DNA of 64,000 bases from Saxidomus purpurata (Eukaryota; Mollusca; Bivalvia; Venerida; Veneridae), in NCBI GenBank assembly GCA_022818135.1, contig JAFMSR010000009.1, positions 20,834,115 through 20,898,114 on the forward strand, written 5' to 3'. Positions 34,097 through 47,900 of the stretch are shown here, in pieces. Made by a program: the position numbers and the translations under genes. Numbering within the stretch: position 1 is the stretch's first letter; the number at the start of each line of letters is the position of its first letter. Under the pieces are notes generated by a model, which was given only the letters and a program-made list of their open reading frames with translations, was not told where the DNA came from and did not search any database.

Positions 34097-35932
34097 ATGG
34101 CATTCTCAAATGAGGAAAATGTAAGTACCTCACTTACACATGACTCAGATGAAGTAAAAGAAATGCACTGTGAACACTGTGATAGACATGAAAATAAATA
34201 TGAGCCAGCTGCAGGATTTTGTGTGGATTGTGTAGATTATATGTGTGATACATGCCTAAAATATCATAGAAGATATGTATATAACCATTTAATACAGAGC
34301 AAAGAGAGTATGCCACAAGATTTCTGCTTTGAAAAATGTTCCTTACACTCAAATCAAATAATCAAGTTCTACTGTGAAGACTGTCGAAATTTTGCATGCT
34401 CGGAATGCAAGACCAATCATCAACAAAATTGTGCAAACTTAAGCCACTTGCCAAGACTTGTAAACGGAATTGAAAAAAGTAAAGAACTGAATGACCTAAC
34501 TGAAAATTTAGACCTAATGTCAAAAGAATTAGAAGAAACGGAAGAGCAAATAAACGGTAATCTTCAGAAAGTTGTGACACAAGAAATTGAGGTAATGGCT
34601 GCAACAAGAAAACGAATAGAAAATCTGCAGGTGACATACAAGAAACATCAAAATGATATTATTGGCACTTTTGATAAGAAAATGGATGAAACTATAGCAA
34701 AGTTGCTTGAAGAAAGGACAGAACTTGTTGAGAGGGAAGCAGAGAAACAGATGAAATTTGAAGTAAGATTGAATGATAATGAAAATAGGGTAACTAAAGA
34801 ATTTAAAAAGACTAAGATTAGTGACCAAAAAGGACTTCAATCCATAAAAGATACAAGTGTGATGATAAAATCTGCTCTGAAAATGATATCCTCCGACCTG
34901 ACAAAACAAGAACATTCTAGCCAAAGGTGCAAATTATTCCTGTCAATGAAGAAGGCAGAAGGAGAAACAAAAAAACTGAAACGTGAACTAAAGAAACTAA
35001 GGGAGAACAATTACATACATTCATGTAATGTTAAGAGTGAAATAAATGAATTGGATGTTTTCAGTTTCAAGAATGCAAAAACCTTTTTTAGCTACAAAGA
35101 GATTCCAAACTCAAAACAAAAAAGAGTAGCTAATCACCATTCCGATGTAAAGACCAAAGCGCTTGAAGATTCCAGTTTATGTTTACTACAGGAAAACACT
35201 CTTCTTATATCTGATTACAAGGGACATTGCCTAATGTCCTTTAGAAATGTAGATGTGTGCACAGAACCATCTAGTATAACTAGCTTTTCTTCTGGACCCT
35301 GGGGAATTGCAAAAGTAAAAGACAATAAAGTTGCTGTTACATTTCCTGCTGAAGACATTGTAAGAGTGATTACATTTTCTGAATGTATGACTGTTATAGA
35401 TTCTGATGATATTACAGTAGGAGCAGACTGCTTTGGTATTGTCTATAGTAATAACAGTTATATCGTGTCTTATCACACAATCCCTCAGCCTGGGGTAATT
35501 AAAATGCTAGATTTATGTGGTAATGAACTTAAATGTTTTGATAAAGACTATTATGGTAAACCTCTGTTTACTTGGCCTCAATTCTTAACTCTAAGTCCGG
35601 ATAGTTCAATTATATATGTGTCTGACTGGGACAGTCATACGATAACAAAAATGTCTTTGGATGGAGAGGTCGAGGCTATTTATAGGGATGATGAGCTGAA
35701 AGGACCACGTCAATTGACTGTGGATGAAGCAGGGACAGTATACGTGTGTGGGTTTTGGTCAAACAATGTTCACCAGCTATCATCCGATCTCTCCAAAGTG
35801 AAGATTCTACTGGATAAAAGCCAGGGAATGTGTCTCCCAGCAAGTGCCACATGCTGTCAGAGTAACAACAGACTATATGTGGGGATGTATGACAGCAGCA
35901 GCATCAAGGTGTTTAATTTATCAACACAGTAA
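34097..35932 (+). CDS. RING-less TRIM-like protein (B-box1, B-box2, coiled coil, beta-propeller), gene 1
   Basis: A single-exon frame of 611 residues. B-box 1: C25, C28, C42, C45, C50, C53, H57, H64. B-box 2: C81, H84, C93, C96, C101, C104, H108, H117. Residues about 125-320 are Lys/Glu-rich coiled coil. From about 355 to the end, repeated blades (GPWGIAKVKDNKVAVTFP, TLSPDSSIIYVSDW, LTVDEAGTVYVCG) suit an NHL-type beta-propeller. No RING precedes the B-boxes, so E3 ligase activity is not expected on its own; such proteins may act through dimerisation or binding of other TRIMs. The ATG is the first in frame after an A-rich leader and aligns with the start of the paralogue at 56266. Similar genes form large families in bivalves; a role in innate immunity is only inferred. 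Confidence 0.9.
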   Translation: MAFSNEENVSTSLTHDSDEVKEMHCEHCDRHENKYEPAAGFCVDCVDYMCDTCLKYHRRYVYNHLIQSKESMPQDFCFEKCSLHSNQIIKFYCEDCRNFACSECKTNHQQNCANLSHLPRLVNGIEKSKELNDLTENLDLMSKELEETEEQINGNLQKVVTQEIEVMAATRKRIENLQVTYKKHQNDIIGTFDKKMDETIAKLLEERTELVEREAEKQMKFEVRLNDNENRVTKEFKKTKISDQKGLQSIKDTSVMIKSALKMISSDLTKQEHSSQRCKLFLSMKKAEGETKKLKRELKKLRENNYIHSCNVKSEINELDVFSFKNAKTFFSYKEIPNSKQKRVANHHSDVKTKALEDSSLCLLQENTLLISDYKGHCLMSFRNVDVCTEPSSITSFSSGPWGIAKVKDNKVAVTFPAEDIVRVITFSECMTVIDSDDITVGADCFGIVYSNNSYIVSYHTIPQPGVIKMLDLCGNELKCFDKDYYGKPLFTWPQFLTLSPDSSIIYVSDWDSHTITKMSLDGEVEAIYRDDELKGPRQLTVDEAGTVYVCGFWSNNVHQLSSDLSKVKILLDKSQGMCLPASATCCQSNNRLYVGMYDSSSIKVFNLSTQ

Positions 35933-36838
35933 ATAACAATTTTGTTGATGATTCATTGTAAGAAAATCAAATGATACTATAATCTACATTGTGTTTGGTT
36001 GTGGCTCAATAGTTTTAAAAACAAATCCATTCAGGGATTCGTAGTAATTCAATTGAATTAATAATAATTCAATTTAAAAGGAAACTGCAATTTATCAATA
36101 AAACTAGCAAGTGATTTGAATACCGACAAGAATTCGTGTTCTACAAGATATTGGCATTGATGAATTCATTGTTTAATCTTAAAATAGTGTCGGGTTGAGA
36201 ATTTACCGATATACCTTTTTCAGGTTTATAATTTGAATGTGTATAATAGTACTGGTGTCAAATAAAATGATTTGAAAAACTGTCTTTGGCTAGAATCCGT
36301 AACCATGTCTTCATAATAAAGAATTTAAACTATACCGGTAATAATCTGAAACTATTGTTTTCAAATTAGCTTCCTTCTGGTCAACTCTCTCAGAGGTGTT
36401 TTTCTAAAAATATGTATGGAAAAATTAGGCACAGCCTATGCATCAAAAATATTTCCAAAGTTAAGATCTCTGACAGTTTGTCTTTAAAGAAAATTGACCT
36501 GTGGCCATTTAACGCAGGATTAAAGTACAACGTAGATTCTTGATGTATGAAAATCAAATACATCCCTACAACTCAAAAACGTACTGAACAGAAAAAAGCC
36601 AATGTCAGGCACGAGAATATTACAAGTTTTGCTATTTAGTCATCTCACCAATATACTTCAGTTATATATAATTTAATGTTACATATTACGTATTAGGCGT
36701 GCTAATACAAAGGGAAACCCAGTATTGGTCATTTGGTATCCTAATATTTGTGCATTGTCCGAAAATATTACCTCATAAGATATATTCTAGCACTTTATTC
36801 AATAACCGGGAATTGCAATAACAAAAAAATATCTTTAA
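35933..36838. other. 3' flank of TRIM-like gene 1
   Basis: Contains AATAAA at 36261-36266, about 330 nt after the stop, a plausible polyadenylation signal. Otherwise it shows no open frame or repeat that I can support. Confidence 0.45.
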
Positions 36839-37690
36839 ACAAGAGGGCCAAGATGGCCCAGTATAGCTCAACTAAGTATATGACCTAATGTGATCGATAT
36901 TCAACTTTAAACTATATATCTTAAATATAAAATTCTGTTTGATCTTGACGAGACATACATTCTGATCAATAAACATGATGTTTAACTTTCAAATGTGACT
37001 AGTAGAGTATTAATAAAGTATTTTGATCGCTCTGGTGACCTTGCGTTTAATCTCAGGAACCCACATTTAATCATGACCTAGAAGAAATCATTATGACAAA
37101 CACCCAAGACAAAATTTCACGAAAGCTAGGTGTTAAATATGGCCTCCAAAGTGTGAACAATTTAGTTTGTTCTTGTGACCTATTTTCTGGACCGCAAATG
37201 ACCCAGTTTTAAACTTGACCAAGAAATAATGGACACAAACATTCTGATCATTGTCATAGTGTTTGTATATTAAACGTAACCTGTGGAGTGTTAACAATGT
37301 TTAAATTTGACAGCGTACCCTAGTTTTTGACTCCAGGTAAACCCGGTTCGAAACTAGATTTCATAAATACGAAGATTCCTGTTGATCATATAGAAAACAT
37401 GGCCTCAAGAGTGCTTACAAAGTTTTTTCTATAATTTGACCCTCAATGATTTAGTATGTAGCATTGCCGAGTGGACCACTACCAAGTTTGTTCAAATCAT
37501 GTCTCCGGGTGTCAACACTGACCTTGCCTGGGAGCACTTGGTATAGCAAAAACTTTAAAAATCTTCTCGAAAACCACAAGACATAGGGCTTATAATTGGC
37601 ATGTAGCATGCACAAAGAGCCTCTTCCAATTTTGTTTAATTCATGCCCCTGGGGTCATAATTGACGACGTCCCGGGGGATCTCTTGCCCG
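36839..37690 (-). mobile_element. Helentron-like element, reverse orientation
   Basis: Starts ACAAGAGGGCCAAGATGGCC then CAGTATAGCTCA, the reversed 3' hairpin end of the family. Its body has several blocks with TTCTGATCA and GACCT. The 5' TTTTTAGCTC end is not found, so the upper limit is approximate. It ends near a GC-rich palindrome CCCGGG..CCCGGG at 37671-37692. Confidence 0.5.
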
Positions 37691-37699
37691 GGCAGGGTC

Positions 37700-37990
37700 A
37701 GTTTTACTTAACTGACAGCTTAACACAGGTTTGTATGTATTTGCATATTGAAAATATTTCAACTGGTAACTGTATGTACTTATCGACAGGCCTGGTCCTA
37801 TATTGTGGAATCAATAGCATGCTAATTAAAAAAGCAGTATTATCTCTGTCTGCATTACAAAAATGTGTACTCTAAATAGATCAACTATACTTGTACAGTT
37901 ATTAGATACTGCATTCTTCTAAAGACAATTGGCATGTTTACATTTAATATATGCTATTCAGCTGTGCAATGTGGTCAAAAGAATTCAATT
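37700..37990. repeat. Locally triplicated segment, copy 3
   Basis: The most diverged copy: TTTGTATGTATTTGCATATT, AACTGGTAACTGTATGTACT, TATCGACAGGCCTGG, CTGTCTGCATTA and TTCTAAAGACAATTG match the first two copies in order. Confidence 0.4.
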
Positions 37991-40900
37991 TAAAGAAAAT
38001 ACGATCGGTTGCAAAAGAGAGGTTAAATTGTCATTGATCTTAGGCCACATTACATATATACAAGTTTCTTGTTTAAGACAGTAAGATAAGCACTATATAA
38101 GTTATGACGTGTGATAGACTTGTTCATATGTTAACACCCATATTGGGCGCAGCTTTTGTCAAAATTAATGTCACAACAAATGAGATAATATCCTTGTGCG
38201 AGAGTCTGTTCAATTTCTTCACAATGTCTTAGATGTCAACGCAGTTAAAACACGAGATTAATGGAAAATCTGAGTCCAAAAATGAGATATTAGTGAAGGT
38301 TTGTATTTTCATCTCTTCATTTCGGTTTAGCCAAAGGAAAAGTTGATCTTTTAATGAATTCATACTGGAAAAGGGAATTTAATATGTAACGCACCTACTG
38401 AAGATTTTCACAATGAACAAAATCAACAAAAATTAAATTGAAACAATGCTAGAATGAACAAGTATTATTATACATCGTATATGTTGTATAAAATGCACGT
38501 ATATGCACGAAAATAGCACTTCTACTTTTTAAACGATACTTAATATCTTAAAAATAATTATATGAAGTATAAACATTAGTTATAGCCCGGAATATATAGG
38601 TCCGTGGTAATAGTGAATATAGTGATTTTTTTCGCAATTTGAATAGGTAGTAAGCGATTCTAAAAAGACATTTCTAGTTAAATAATGCATCAAATATTTT
38701 AATATTTGACATGCCAGCTTAAATGTATATACCAACTCCACAAAAATGTAACATTTCTAAAAGAATAGTAACAAAAGAGTTCTATTGATAGAATTGACAT
38801 TCTATGAGCAAGAATTACGTATTTTAGCAAGCCAGTGTTTGATCCCATGAAACGTTTGAATGAATTCAAATTCAAATGAATTCAGATACATGCATATAGT
38901 CATTATTTTTTAACAAAAAACTACTCAATATGTAGCAAAGAACTAGCAACTTTAATAATAAAGAAAGGTCTCTCATGTTGTGTTTTCCGTTTTGATTTGT
39001 CACCATTGTTAGATTAATCCTCAGTCGTAACTGTCTTAATGCTGTAGACAATATTTGTGTTATTGTGACCATTATTTCTTGATTTATATTCAAAGCAATT
39101 CTTGCGGGATCTTGCATGAATAAAATCTTGAACAAGCCATAAATTTGACTTATCTAAATGTTTTGTACAAGCAACTTGTATAATGTAAACATAGCCTTAA
39201 ATACTCAAAATAGTGTTCAATGCTGCCAATTTGTTTGCATAAAACCAATACCTGTATCACTGCACAAATATATAAACTATCTCGAGCAATTAGTTCCAAG
39301 ATACATATCAGTTAAAACGAAAGTACATGCTATAAATATAGCACAGTATTTCCTTTAATAAAATTGCAAAATATAAGAAAAACTTTTTGACAGCGCTTTG
39401 TCGTGAAGAAGAGAAAATATATACAAGTTAGGTATTACGTCAACATTGTTTTGGAGTTAAATGGAAGTCAGTTCCTGTATAAAAAGAATTCAAACGTGCA
39501 AAACATCTTTTTACGATGTAGTTGGAAATAAAAGCATTTTATCAACGCGTCAAGTATCGTGCATGTTTATATCTCTTAAACAAATTCCCCCCTTAATAGA
39601 CTGAATAAAATTTGAGAATTCATAATGGCTATATCAATAAAAAACATCACAAGACGGTATGAAGTGGGTGTTATCAAACAAGGGCTGTCAATAAATGTAA
39701 ACACTTGTGCAAGAATGTCCCATCATACACTTTGATAAATACTGTTTGACAAAAGAACACTATTTTATTTATGTTCAACGTACATAACAATTACTAGTAA
39801 TAATTGGGTTTTCAAGTAATCTGAGCAGTATTTGAAGAGGTAGACCGAAGAGAGGACTGATGTAAATTTGACCTTTAGAATATTAACAAGGTTTTCCTGA
39901 AATTTGCTAAACAGTCTGTAGTTTTCACATGCTCCAGTTTCTATAGAAATTATATACCGTTTATACCTTTTCATCAAGTTTGTTGATTTCATGTTTCACT
40001 ATAGTGCGATGTACTGTCGCAAGTTTTCATGGACAAACTTTTGTACAGGTCTTATCCTCGCAGACATGGTTAACTCTAACCGAATTTCATGAAAGTCAAA
40101 CGAGAAAGTCTGCATAATGTCAAGACAGTAGTTTGCAATTTTAAAAGTTTTAGTTCTTCACCAGACATGGCCTAATTTTCCATACGATCCAGTCCGTAAT
40201 CAAACTTCAGCAAGAGCTTAGACATACAATTGGGATAACTGAGCACAGAGGTGTTAAGAGTGTAAACATAGCTTTTTATAGAATCTTTAGACATGTAAAA
40301 GGACCATAACTTTTGACCTAATAAACCTATCGGGTCCTTTTTTGAACTCGATTAAGATTGTGTAACCTAGACATTAGATCAAGGTTAAGTTATGATTTCT
40401 TATGTAAAGTATCGTAAATTAGCTTATGTAGATACATGTATCCGGTTTCCCCACGTATGTAATGATCACATTCATCTGGATCTTTCTAAATTCAGTCGAA
40501 CGTTATCTATTGTCATAGTACAAACAATCAGTTTTTAAACAGGCTACTCATAAATCTGCTAAATCTAGGTATTGGTTGGTCCTTGAAAATTTCAGGCAAA
40601 GTAGTTGTTTTACCTCTTTACAAATTTGCCTGCAAAGATTGTTCTTTGTAAAAGACATCATTGGGTTGTGTTCAATGTATTATTATTACACTTATTGTAT
40701 TATGTAATTTTGCATTATAAATGTATGTCTCTATCATTTAATTGTGTGGCTTGATATCATAGACATAATAATACATAGGAGTTGATGTTACTGTATTATA
40801 CTACATATTAGTACATGCTCTATTGTTTGCCTATCAGTACACTGGTATAATGAAGAATAAAGCGAAACAACCATATGACAATGTTATTCATTTATTGATA

Positions 40901-41836
40901 ACATGATAATAACGTCATCTATATTACAGACAATTTCTCTACTAAATAACTATTTATCCACCAGTTTAAACAAACTCTGGATACACTATTCCGCTCTAGT
41001 GGATAAGATAATATATTGCACTAGCCCTTAATTTTGGTTCAACTTTTAAATGCTTTCTTCTAACAATTGTGCGTGTCGGCTTATATGAGAAATGACACAA
41101 ATCCTACATTATGTCTGACATCTGAATGAGATTGGTTTGTTGAACGTTAACTTACAGCATTCAGGTTCACAGGATTAAAAATTCTCTAGTCATTAGCAGT
41201 TTGCTTGAAGTTACATTGTATATCACTCTTCGAAATGGCCATATTAAAATTGGTGAAGAAAGCTGGTTACCACACAAGGAATGCTTTGAAAATGCATAAA
41301 AATTAAGTTTTGCTTAATTACTTCTCTTAATGGCAACATGAACATGAAAATATACAAAATAGATGCCTATTTTGTCTTCGACTGGTTTAGTCAAAAACAG
41401 TTTTCTTCGTTTTACTCTATACTCAATAGAAATGGAAATCTGAATCAGACACACACATTTTGGTTGTGACTTTAGTGCTATTCTTTTACAAGGTGTAAAC
41501 ATATTTGACATATTTCTTTCCAAAAATTGCGATTGTCACTTTGAACAATATCGTAGCTTTGATTCAATCTTGTTGAGATCGAAGCACGTGCATGTTCCTG
41601 TGCTCTTCCGAATTGAATCTTAAATTTACTAATTTTCCATACTTTTGATCAGTACACGATGTATTTGTGCTCACTTTCAATAAACTGCATTTCATCCCAA
41701 CACTCTTCAAACGTTTGTCAATACAGGTAGGTACCACTGGTTACACCATATCGTAGTCAGATAATGTGAAAACTCATGCCATTATCCCCATTACTTTTGT
41801 CTTTAAAGAAGTTTATATATATACTCGAAACATTAA
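37991..41836. other. Gene-free region between TRIM-like gene 1 and VPS8
   Basis: AT-rich, with short frames only and none of coding character. It contains one member of the dispersed repeat shared with 45978-46110 (at 40206-40338) and, next to the VPS8 stop, the sequence copied at 32612-32960. The VPS8 3' UTR must lie in its upper part; no clear minus-strand AATAAA near the stop was seen. Confidence 0.5.
40206..40338. repeat. Dispersed 130-bp repeat, copy A
   Basis: Runs from TTCAGCAAGAGCTTA through CATAGCTTTTTATAGAATCT and TTTAGACATGTAAAAGGACC to ATAAACCTATCGGG. Copy B in a VPS8 intron (45978-46110) differs at only a few positions. Confidence 0.8.
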
Positions 41837-41959
41837 CTATTCAAATACTCTTGGAGCTGACAGGTTGAGTTGAAATTGTTGCTGTTGAAATATACATGAC
41901 GGGGTTCGACTCGTTCTTGTTGATGTCTCCGATTTTGCAAGTTCAGTAAGTATTCCCAG
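41837..41959 (-). CDS. VPS8: VPS8 last coding exon
   Basis: Begins after a TTTTTAG acceptor at phase 0 with LGILTELAKSE, continues to CIFQQQQFQLNL and ends VFE with TAG. The I-F-Q-x-x-x-F-Q-L pattern before the end is typical of animal VPS8 C termini. Confidence 0.88.
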   Translation of the reverse strand: MGILTELAKSETSTRTSRTPSCIFQQQQFQLNLSAPRVFE

Positions 41960-44900
41960 CTAAAAATAAATGAAAAGAATGATTACAACATGTAGCATGC
42001 ACATTTTTCAAATATACCGTATCTTATACACCGACTGTTTTATTTGAAAAGCTCATGTTTCCTTGGTATAGTTTTAAAAAGATGTTAAAACAATATTATG
42101 TAAATAATATAACCAAATTATAAATTTACGATTTGATTAATCCTACACCATAAATTAAAGCTAGAGTTAAGAGACCACCTGTCTTGAGAGACCACAATTT
42201 CAGCTTCCCCTGTGTGGTCGCTAAAGAAAAGTTTGACTGTATCTTAAAAATTTAATATATACCCTTGATGGTGTCCTCATTGCTCTTCTGACTGTATCTA
42301 CATTATGTAAATGTTGAGGGTCTTCCGTTGACTGAAAACAGTAATGTTAGCATAGAGCTTTACTTCTTCTAGAACCAATAGAAGATTTTATACTTACTTT
42401 TTAACATACGGACTTAAAAAGTTAAAATGGATTTATCGATATCTGAAGTTTTGTTTAAAGGAAATTTTAGCTTATACAATATTTATCATGAATTCTGACT
42501 GAAAAACATCCTTGAATGCCATGTTCATAAGAAATGCTTACCAGTACATTGACTTTTATTTTGCAATAACTGACTTAAATTCTGGGATATATGGATAGTG
42601 AGGAATGTTAACATATATCTATTAGGTTTCGAACTCTTACTTCTTTAACTTTTTCAGGTTTGAGTCCTAACATCTGTGCAGCTTGCGGGTTGGACAATGA
42701 TCTATGGAATCTTGAACTCTGTGTCTGGCCTCGTTTTGAATGGCTACACATGTAACAAACATACGTATCTTCCCCATCTATCACATGTACTGAACCCACA
42801 GCCTGGAGACAGGTGCCGTGGTAACTATGACCACACCTATAAATAATAAAGTTTGTAATACAACAACCTATTTTAATGATGAAACAATTGTTTTTCCCAT
42901 AATAGTTCAATACAGCTCCTTATCATCAGACTTCATGTACTACTAAATAGATTTTAGTTATGAGGAGAGACTTAACATTCCAATGGACAAAGGGAAATAA
43001 CTTTTGGTGAAATTTTGTACCTAAAACGATTCATCAATGCGAAAAGCTTTTACCTGAAAACTAACACAGCATCCGTGTCAGGCTGATTCATGAATTTCTT
43101 CACACATATTCTACACTGTTCACCACGTGGGATATAACCTTTTACTGCAGCTTTTGTTAAGCCTCTCAGGTGAAGGTGAATATCGTGGTTTAGAAGGTTT
43201 TTACAGGTTATCATTAACGTCTGAAATTAAACAATATATGACATTGTTAAGGTACAAAGTTGATGAAAATGAAACAAGCAACGAAAGATAAACATGTAAC
43301 TACTTACTGTTTACCAGAAACAGTATTCATTACACATTCTAAAAATATTTTTGATCATAAAATGAAATGATATGTACCTTCCACATGCGAAGTACAATAA
43401 ATTTTATAGCAACATCACCATTTCGATCTCATTGATTAATCTTAAAAGACCGGTATTTGAAAATTGACCAAAATTTGCAACCAAACTGTCATCCATATCA
43501 TGATTTTAGTAGGATCACTTTTAATTTTAAACTAATTTCTCTTTACTGCTACACACTTCTTTTCAAAATACATGTATATTCTAACAGGACAAACTAAGCG
43601 TTTATGTTTCAATTAACTTACGTCTACAAGCAGGCGTATTTAGAGAAATAAAATGAATAACAAACAAGATAATTACTGAGATCGTATTCTATTCAGGGCA
43701 TTTGTACAAAGAAAGCCTCCACCCTTCAAAACTATTTATAATAAATTGATTCACAAAGAATTGAAAGCATAACTCTGAAACAAACCTAACCTGTTCATAA
43801 TTATATGTTTCAAGCATTCCTAGAATGAGTTCTCGAATTTCTCCAAATTTTCCGGCATTATATGCTGGGTCTTGCATAATCTTTTGGAGTATTGCTGGTA
43901 AAGCTATATATCCCATCATGTTGTTTAAAACGTGATGTGTCAAGTCTTTGAAATCTGCAACAAACAGATAACTATCAGAACTGAGGAGAAATAGCTAATT
44001 AAAGAGATTTCAGTATGCAACACAAAATTACAGTGACGGTCTTGCATAGTTAGTATTGATATACAAGTACATGTGAAGACATTTTAAAGAAAATTCGACT
44101 GTATCATTATAATGAGTAGAACCATTTTTTTAAAATCTCATTTTTGTACTGTGGTTGTTCTGGATTCTTGTTATACAGATACATGTAGCAATGCATAAAC
44201 TAAAGTACAAATGCATATAGTGCTTGCATGAACGTCACTATCCTCGTGGAAACCAATATAGAACGTTCACATACATTTAAACATACTTCCATTATACAGA
44301 ATTATAGCTCTCAAGTTTATTGTACAGTATCAATGGGATAGTTATAGCAACTTTTAGTTATTGTAACTTTACTAAAACATACCTGATAAAATGTCTTTGT
44401 TATCAATATCCTTGATTCTCCTCAGTGGAAACATGAGGGCATCTAGTACTGGGAACCACAAAGCCTGAAAAATAAATTAACACACAATTTTAATATGGTA
44501 TCATTCAGGTTCTTAGAGCACTGCACAATTTTTACACAAATATCAAGCAACCATAGTCTAGTACATGTATGTCTTTTATAATTTAATCCTATCTATAATC
44601 ATTCAAGCAATTAACTAATTGTTCTAAATTGAAACGTTCATCATTTGGATTGTACTTAGTCATTCTCTAAAGGTGCAAAGAAAATTTGTGAGCAGTGCAT
44701 GAAAGCTTTGCTCATGTCTATTAGTTCGAAACTCAGGAATTGCAAAACTGAACATTATTCCAATTCTAATTGAAAACAGATCGAGATGTAAACTACATAT
44801 GTAGAAGAAATGTGCATCCCTACATATTAATTGTATCTCGAATTCTCAACGTTTTGACTAGACTTTGTTTACTCGAAGTTAAGGATAGCTGATTATGCGA

Positions 44901-47900
44901 AAGAAACAACAAAAGACAACCATACTATGAATTCCTACCTTTCTAGATGCCTCGTCCATTTTACGAGAGTTTCTCTGACATAACTGTACTATCATTAAAA
45001 CTACTGTATCTGCCTCACTGAACTTTGTCCGCACATCTGGAATATTTACATTGATATGATATTGACAATAAATTTCAAGGCATTAATTTTAAATCAGGAC
45101 AATTGTCTCGGCTTGAAAATATCAATTTTCATCTGTATTCAGCAGATGCACTAATAAAATACATACTCTAAAGCACTAATGTCGTAATGGCAATTCTGAT
45201 TACTTACGTAATTTAGATTTGGGATGACTAAATGATGTACATATTTTCTCAAAATCGAGCAAGGATTTCAGAGCATTGTAAGTTCGAGTTAGAACAAGGT
45301 TAACCATTCAGTGATTTTGATATTTAAGACTGCAGAATTGTCACATAGAACGGCTTGAATAATAGAAAATGTCCATTACACCTTTTGTTCTTTTCAATAC
45401 TTCGGTAAGTCTGGTGGGAAAATGTATTTTACCTGTTCCTTCGTCAGATTTGCTCAAAAGACTTTCAGTTAATTTCTTCAATTTTCCATTCAGATTCTGC
45501 AAAAAAAGCATCAATTTCAATATATGGAAGTGAACAACATGCCAGCAAAAATTAAAATAAAACCAAAACTATTATATAGTCATACAAATACGATAGAATA
45601 AAAGTGAACATGTATGTATGTATGTATGTACAACACATATGTCGACTAAAGAGAAAGTCTGACTTTAATACAATTCAAAAGCAGTCACATACTTAGTCTA
45701 GTAGTTAAGACATCAAAATGTAAATGTATACCAAATAATGTTACATTAAGCTTGTCTATAAAAGTAGCCAAATTACTAGTATATTAAATGGGCTCCTCTG
45801 AAATATCCCTTGAAATGATGCAGACCATGGATTAGATTATACCTGTGTATTTTGATTTGATTTCTATTTCTATCCCTATAAAAAGATTACTGTACACAAC
45901 TGAATGATCTCTCTCAATCTTAAAATAGAATCACACCATTACTTTAATTTTCCTTGTTCTACCGATTTCTTTGTTAGTTCAGCAAGAGCTTATAGTCATA
46001 CAATTGGGATTACTGAGCACACAGGTGCTAGAGTGTAAACATAGCTTTTTATAGAATCTTTAGACATGTAAAAGGACCACAACTTTTGACCTAATAAACT
46101 TATCGGGCCTCTCAAGGGAAACACACCATTACTTTCATATTCCTTGTTCTACCGATTTCTTTGTTAGTTATAATGCTGTTTGAGCATGACAACTTATCAT
46201 AGGTTCTTTATGTAACCTTTTCGTCTTCTTCCGTCACCGCTATGATTCTATACAAATATAATTACAACATGAGCATACCTCTAGATGGATTCCAAAAGCT
46301 CCTTGTATATCTCCGGCCTTTTCCAACAGATAAGCAGTTGCCTCTGATAAATGGTGTTTCCTACAAATCTGAAATTTCATACTTGTCTTCAGTATTACAT
46401 TTAATGTTTGATATTTGTTTCGTTCGTTTCTCAGGATTTAATGCCCGTTTCAACCGTATTTCAGACATTTTAACAATCGAGCATTTGAGACATTTTTAAC
46501 AATCAGGAATTTTACCTAATTGCAATTCCTGGGAAGGACTAGAACTCTATCTTGCATAAAAAAACTGCAAACTTTCTCACGTAAAGAGACATGGTCAGTA
46601 GCAAGGCTAGACCGCATGACCTTCAATCAATGACAGGCTTCAGTGACTTCAAGTCAGAGACACTATCCACTCAACCACAGTAGACAACTTAAGGTTTTAT
46701 AGCATAGTGAAGTAATAATTATGAGAACTGTTTACTTCAAAATCTGCACATAAATTTCCAATACAACACAAATATCTATTGCTTCAGCTATCACGGCAAG
46801 AATTGCATTTGAAGCACTTAAAGCAATTTCTTAGTCCCAGCTTTACACATTCATATTTCTACTGTTTGTTTGATGCTTAAACTGGTTTCTGAGGACGTAG
46901 ATGTACAGTTAGGGATACCCATAGCGTATCAAATCAACACAAGAGGTTGACTCCTAAATTCCTTAAAATACATAATGTTATCTGAGCTCTTAAAAACATA
47001 ATGTTATCTGAGCTCTTAAAATACCTAAATGTTATCTGAGCTCTTAAAATACATAATGTTACTTGAGCTTTTAAAATACATTATATTATTGTAGCTCTCA
47101 AAATACATAATGTTATCTGAGCTCTTAAAAAACATAATGTTATCTGAGCTCTTAAAATACATAATGTTACCTGAGCTCTTAATATACATAATGTTATCCG
47201 AGCTGTAACACCTCAACAAAAATAAAAACTTACTGCTAGGGTTTCCTCTAGTCTATAGCCTTCATTAGTTTTAATAAAGTTTTCAACATGGTTGGGTTTG
47301 AACTGGCACATGAGGTCAATGTAGAGTTCAAATATTGTAGCCTCTACATGAACTTGTTTTTCTGTGTGGATTGCACTTCCTGATGTATCCCTGTCATACA
47401 AATGTCGCACATTTATTTCATTTTCCCTACTCTTTTTTTTTGATATTGTAATAATGATTTTCGATATGTTTTGTTTAGTAAAGACTACGCATTATGGTTG
47501 TAAATTAACAAAATCAATGTAGCCATTTTCCATCATTACATGTGACATTTATCATGATGTCATATTGTTTGTAATGCTAAAAATATTAGAAAAATGGATG
47601 TAATTTGTAATCATGATCCTAAATACCATACTGCATGCCATCAATAATTTTTTCAGGATTAAAGTGATACTACTATTTATTGACATAAGTCTCCATAATT
47701 AAATGAATATATATATTTTTCTACATACATGTACAATGTACACAGTATTACTTAATTTGAATTACCTATATGCCATGACACCCTGTAGGAACTCGTACAA
47801 CACTGACTTTTCTGCCTTTAACTGTTTCACAACATCGGCCAGACTTACTGACAGATTTGACACGACAAGTTGAGCTGCCTGCTTACTATCTATTGACACA

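Noticed and set aside
34134..34924. Minus-strand frames inside TRIM-like gene 1 (and the same inside gene 2)
   Set aside because: They are antisense shadows of the 611- and 607-residue genes, without domain character.
47025..47219. Minus-strand frame repeating SSDNIMYFK
   Set aside because: It is the translation of a 27-bp tandem repeat in a VPS8 intron. It stays open because the period is divisible by three.
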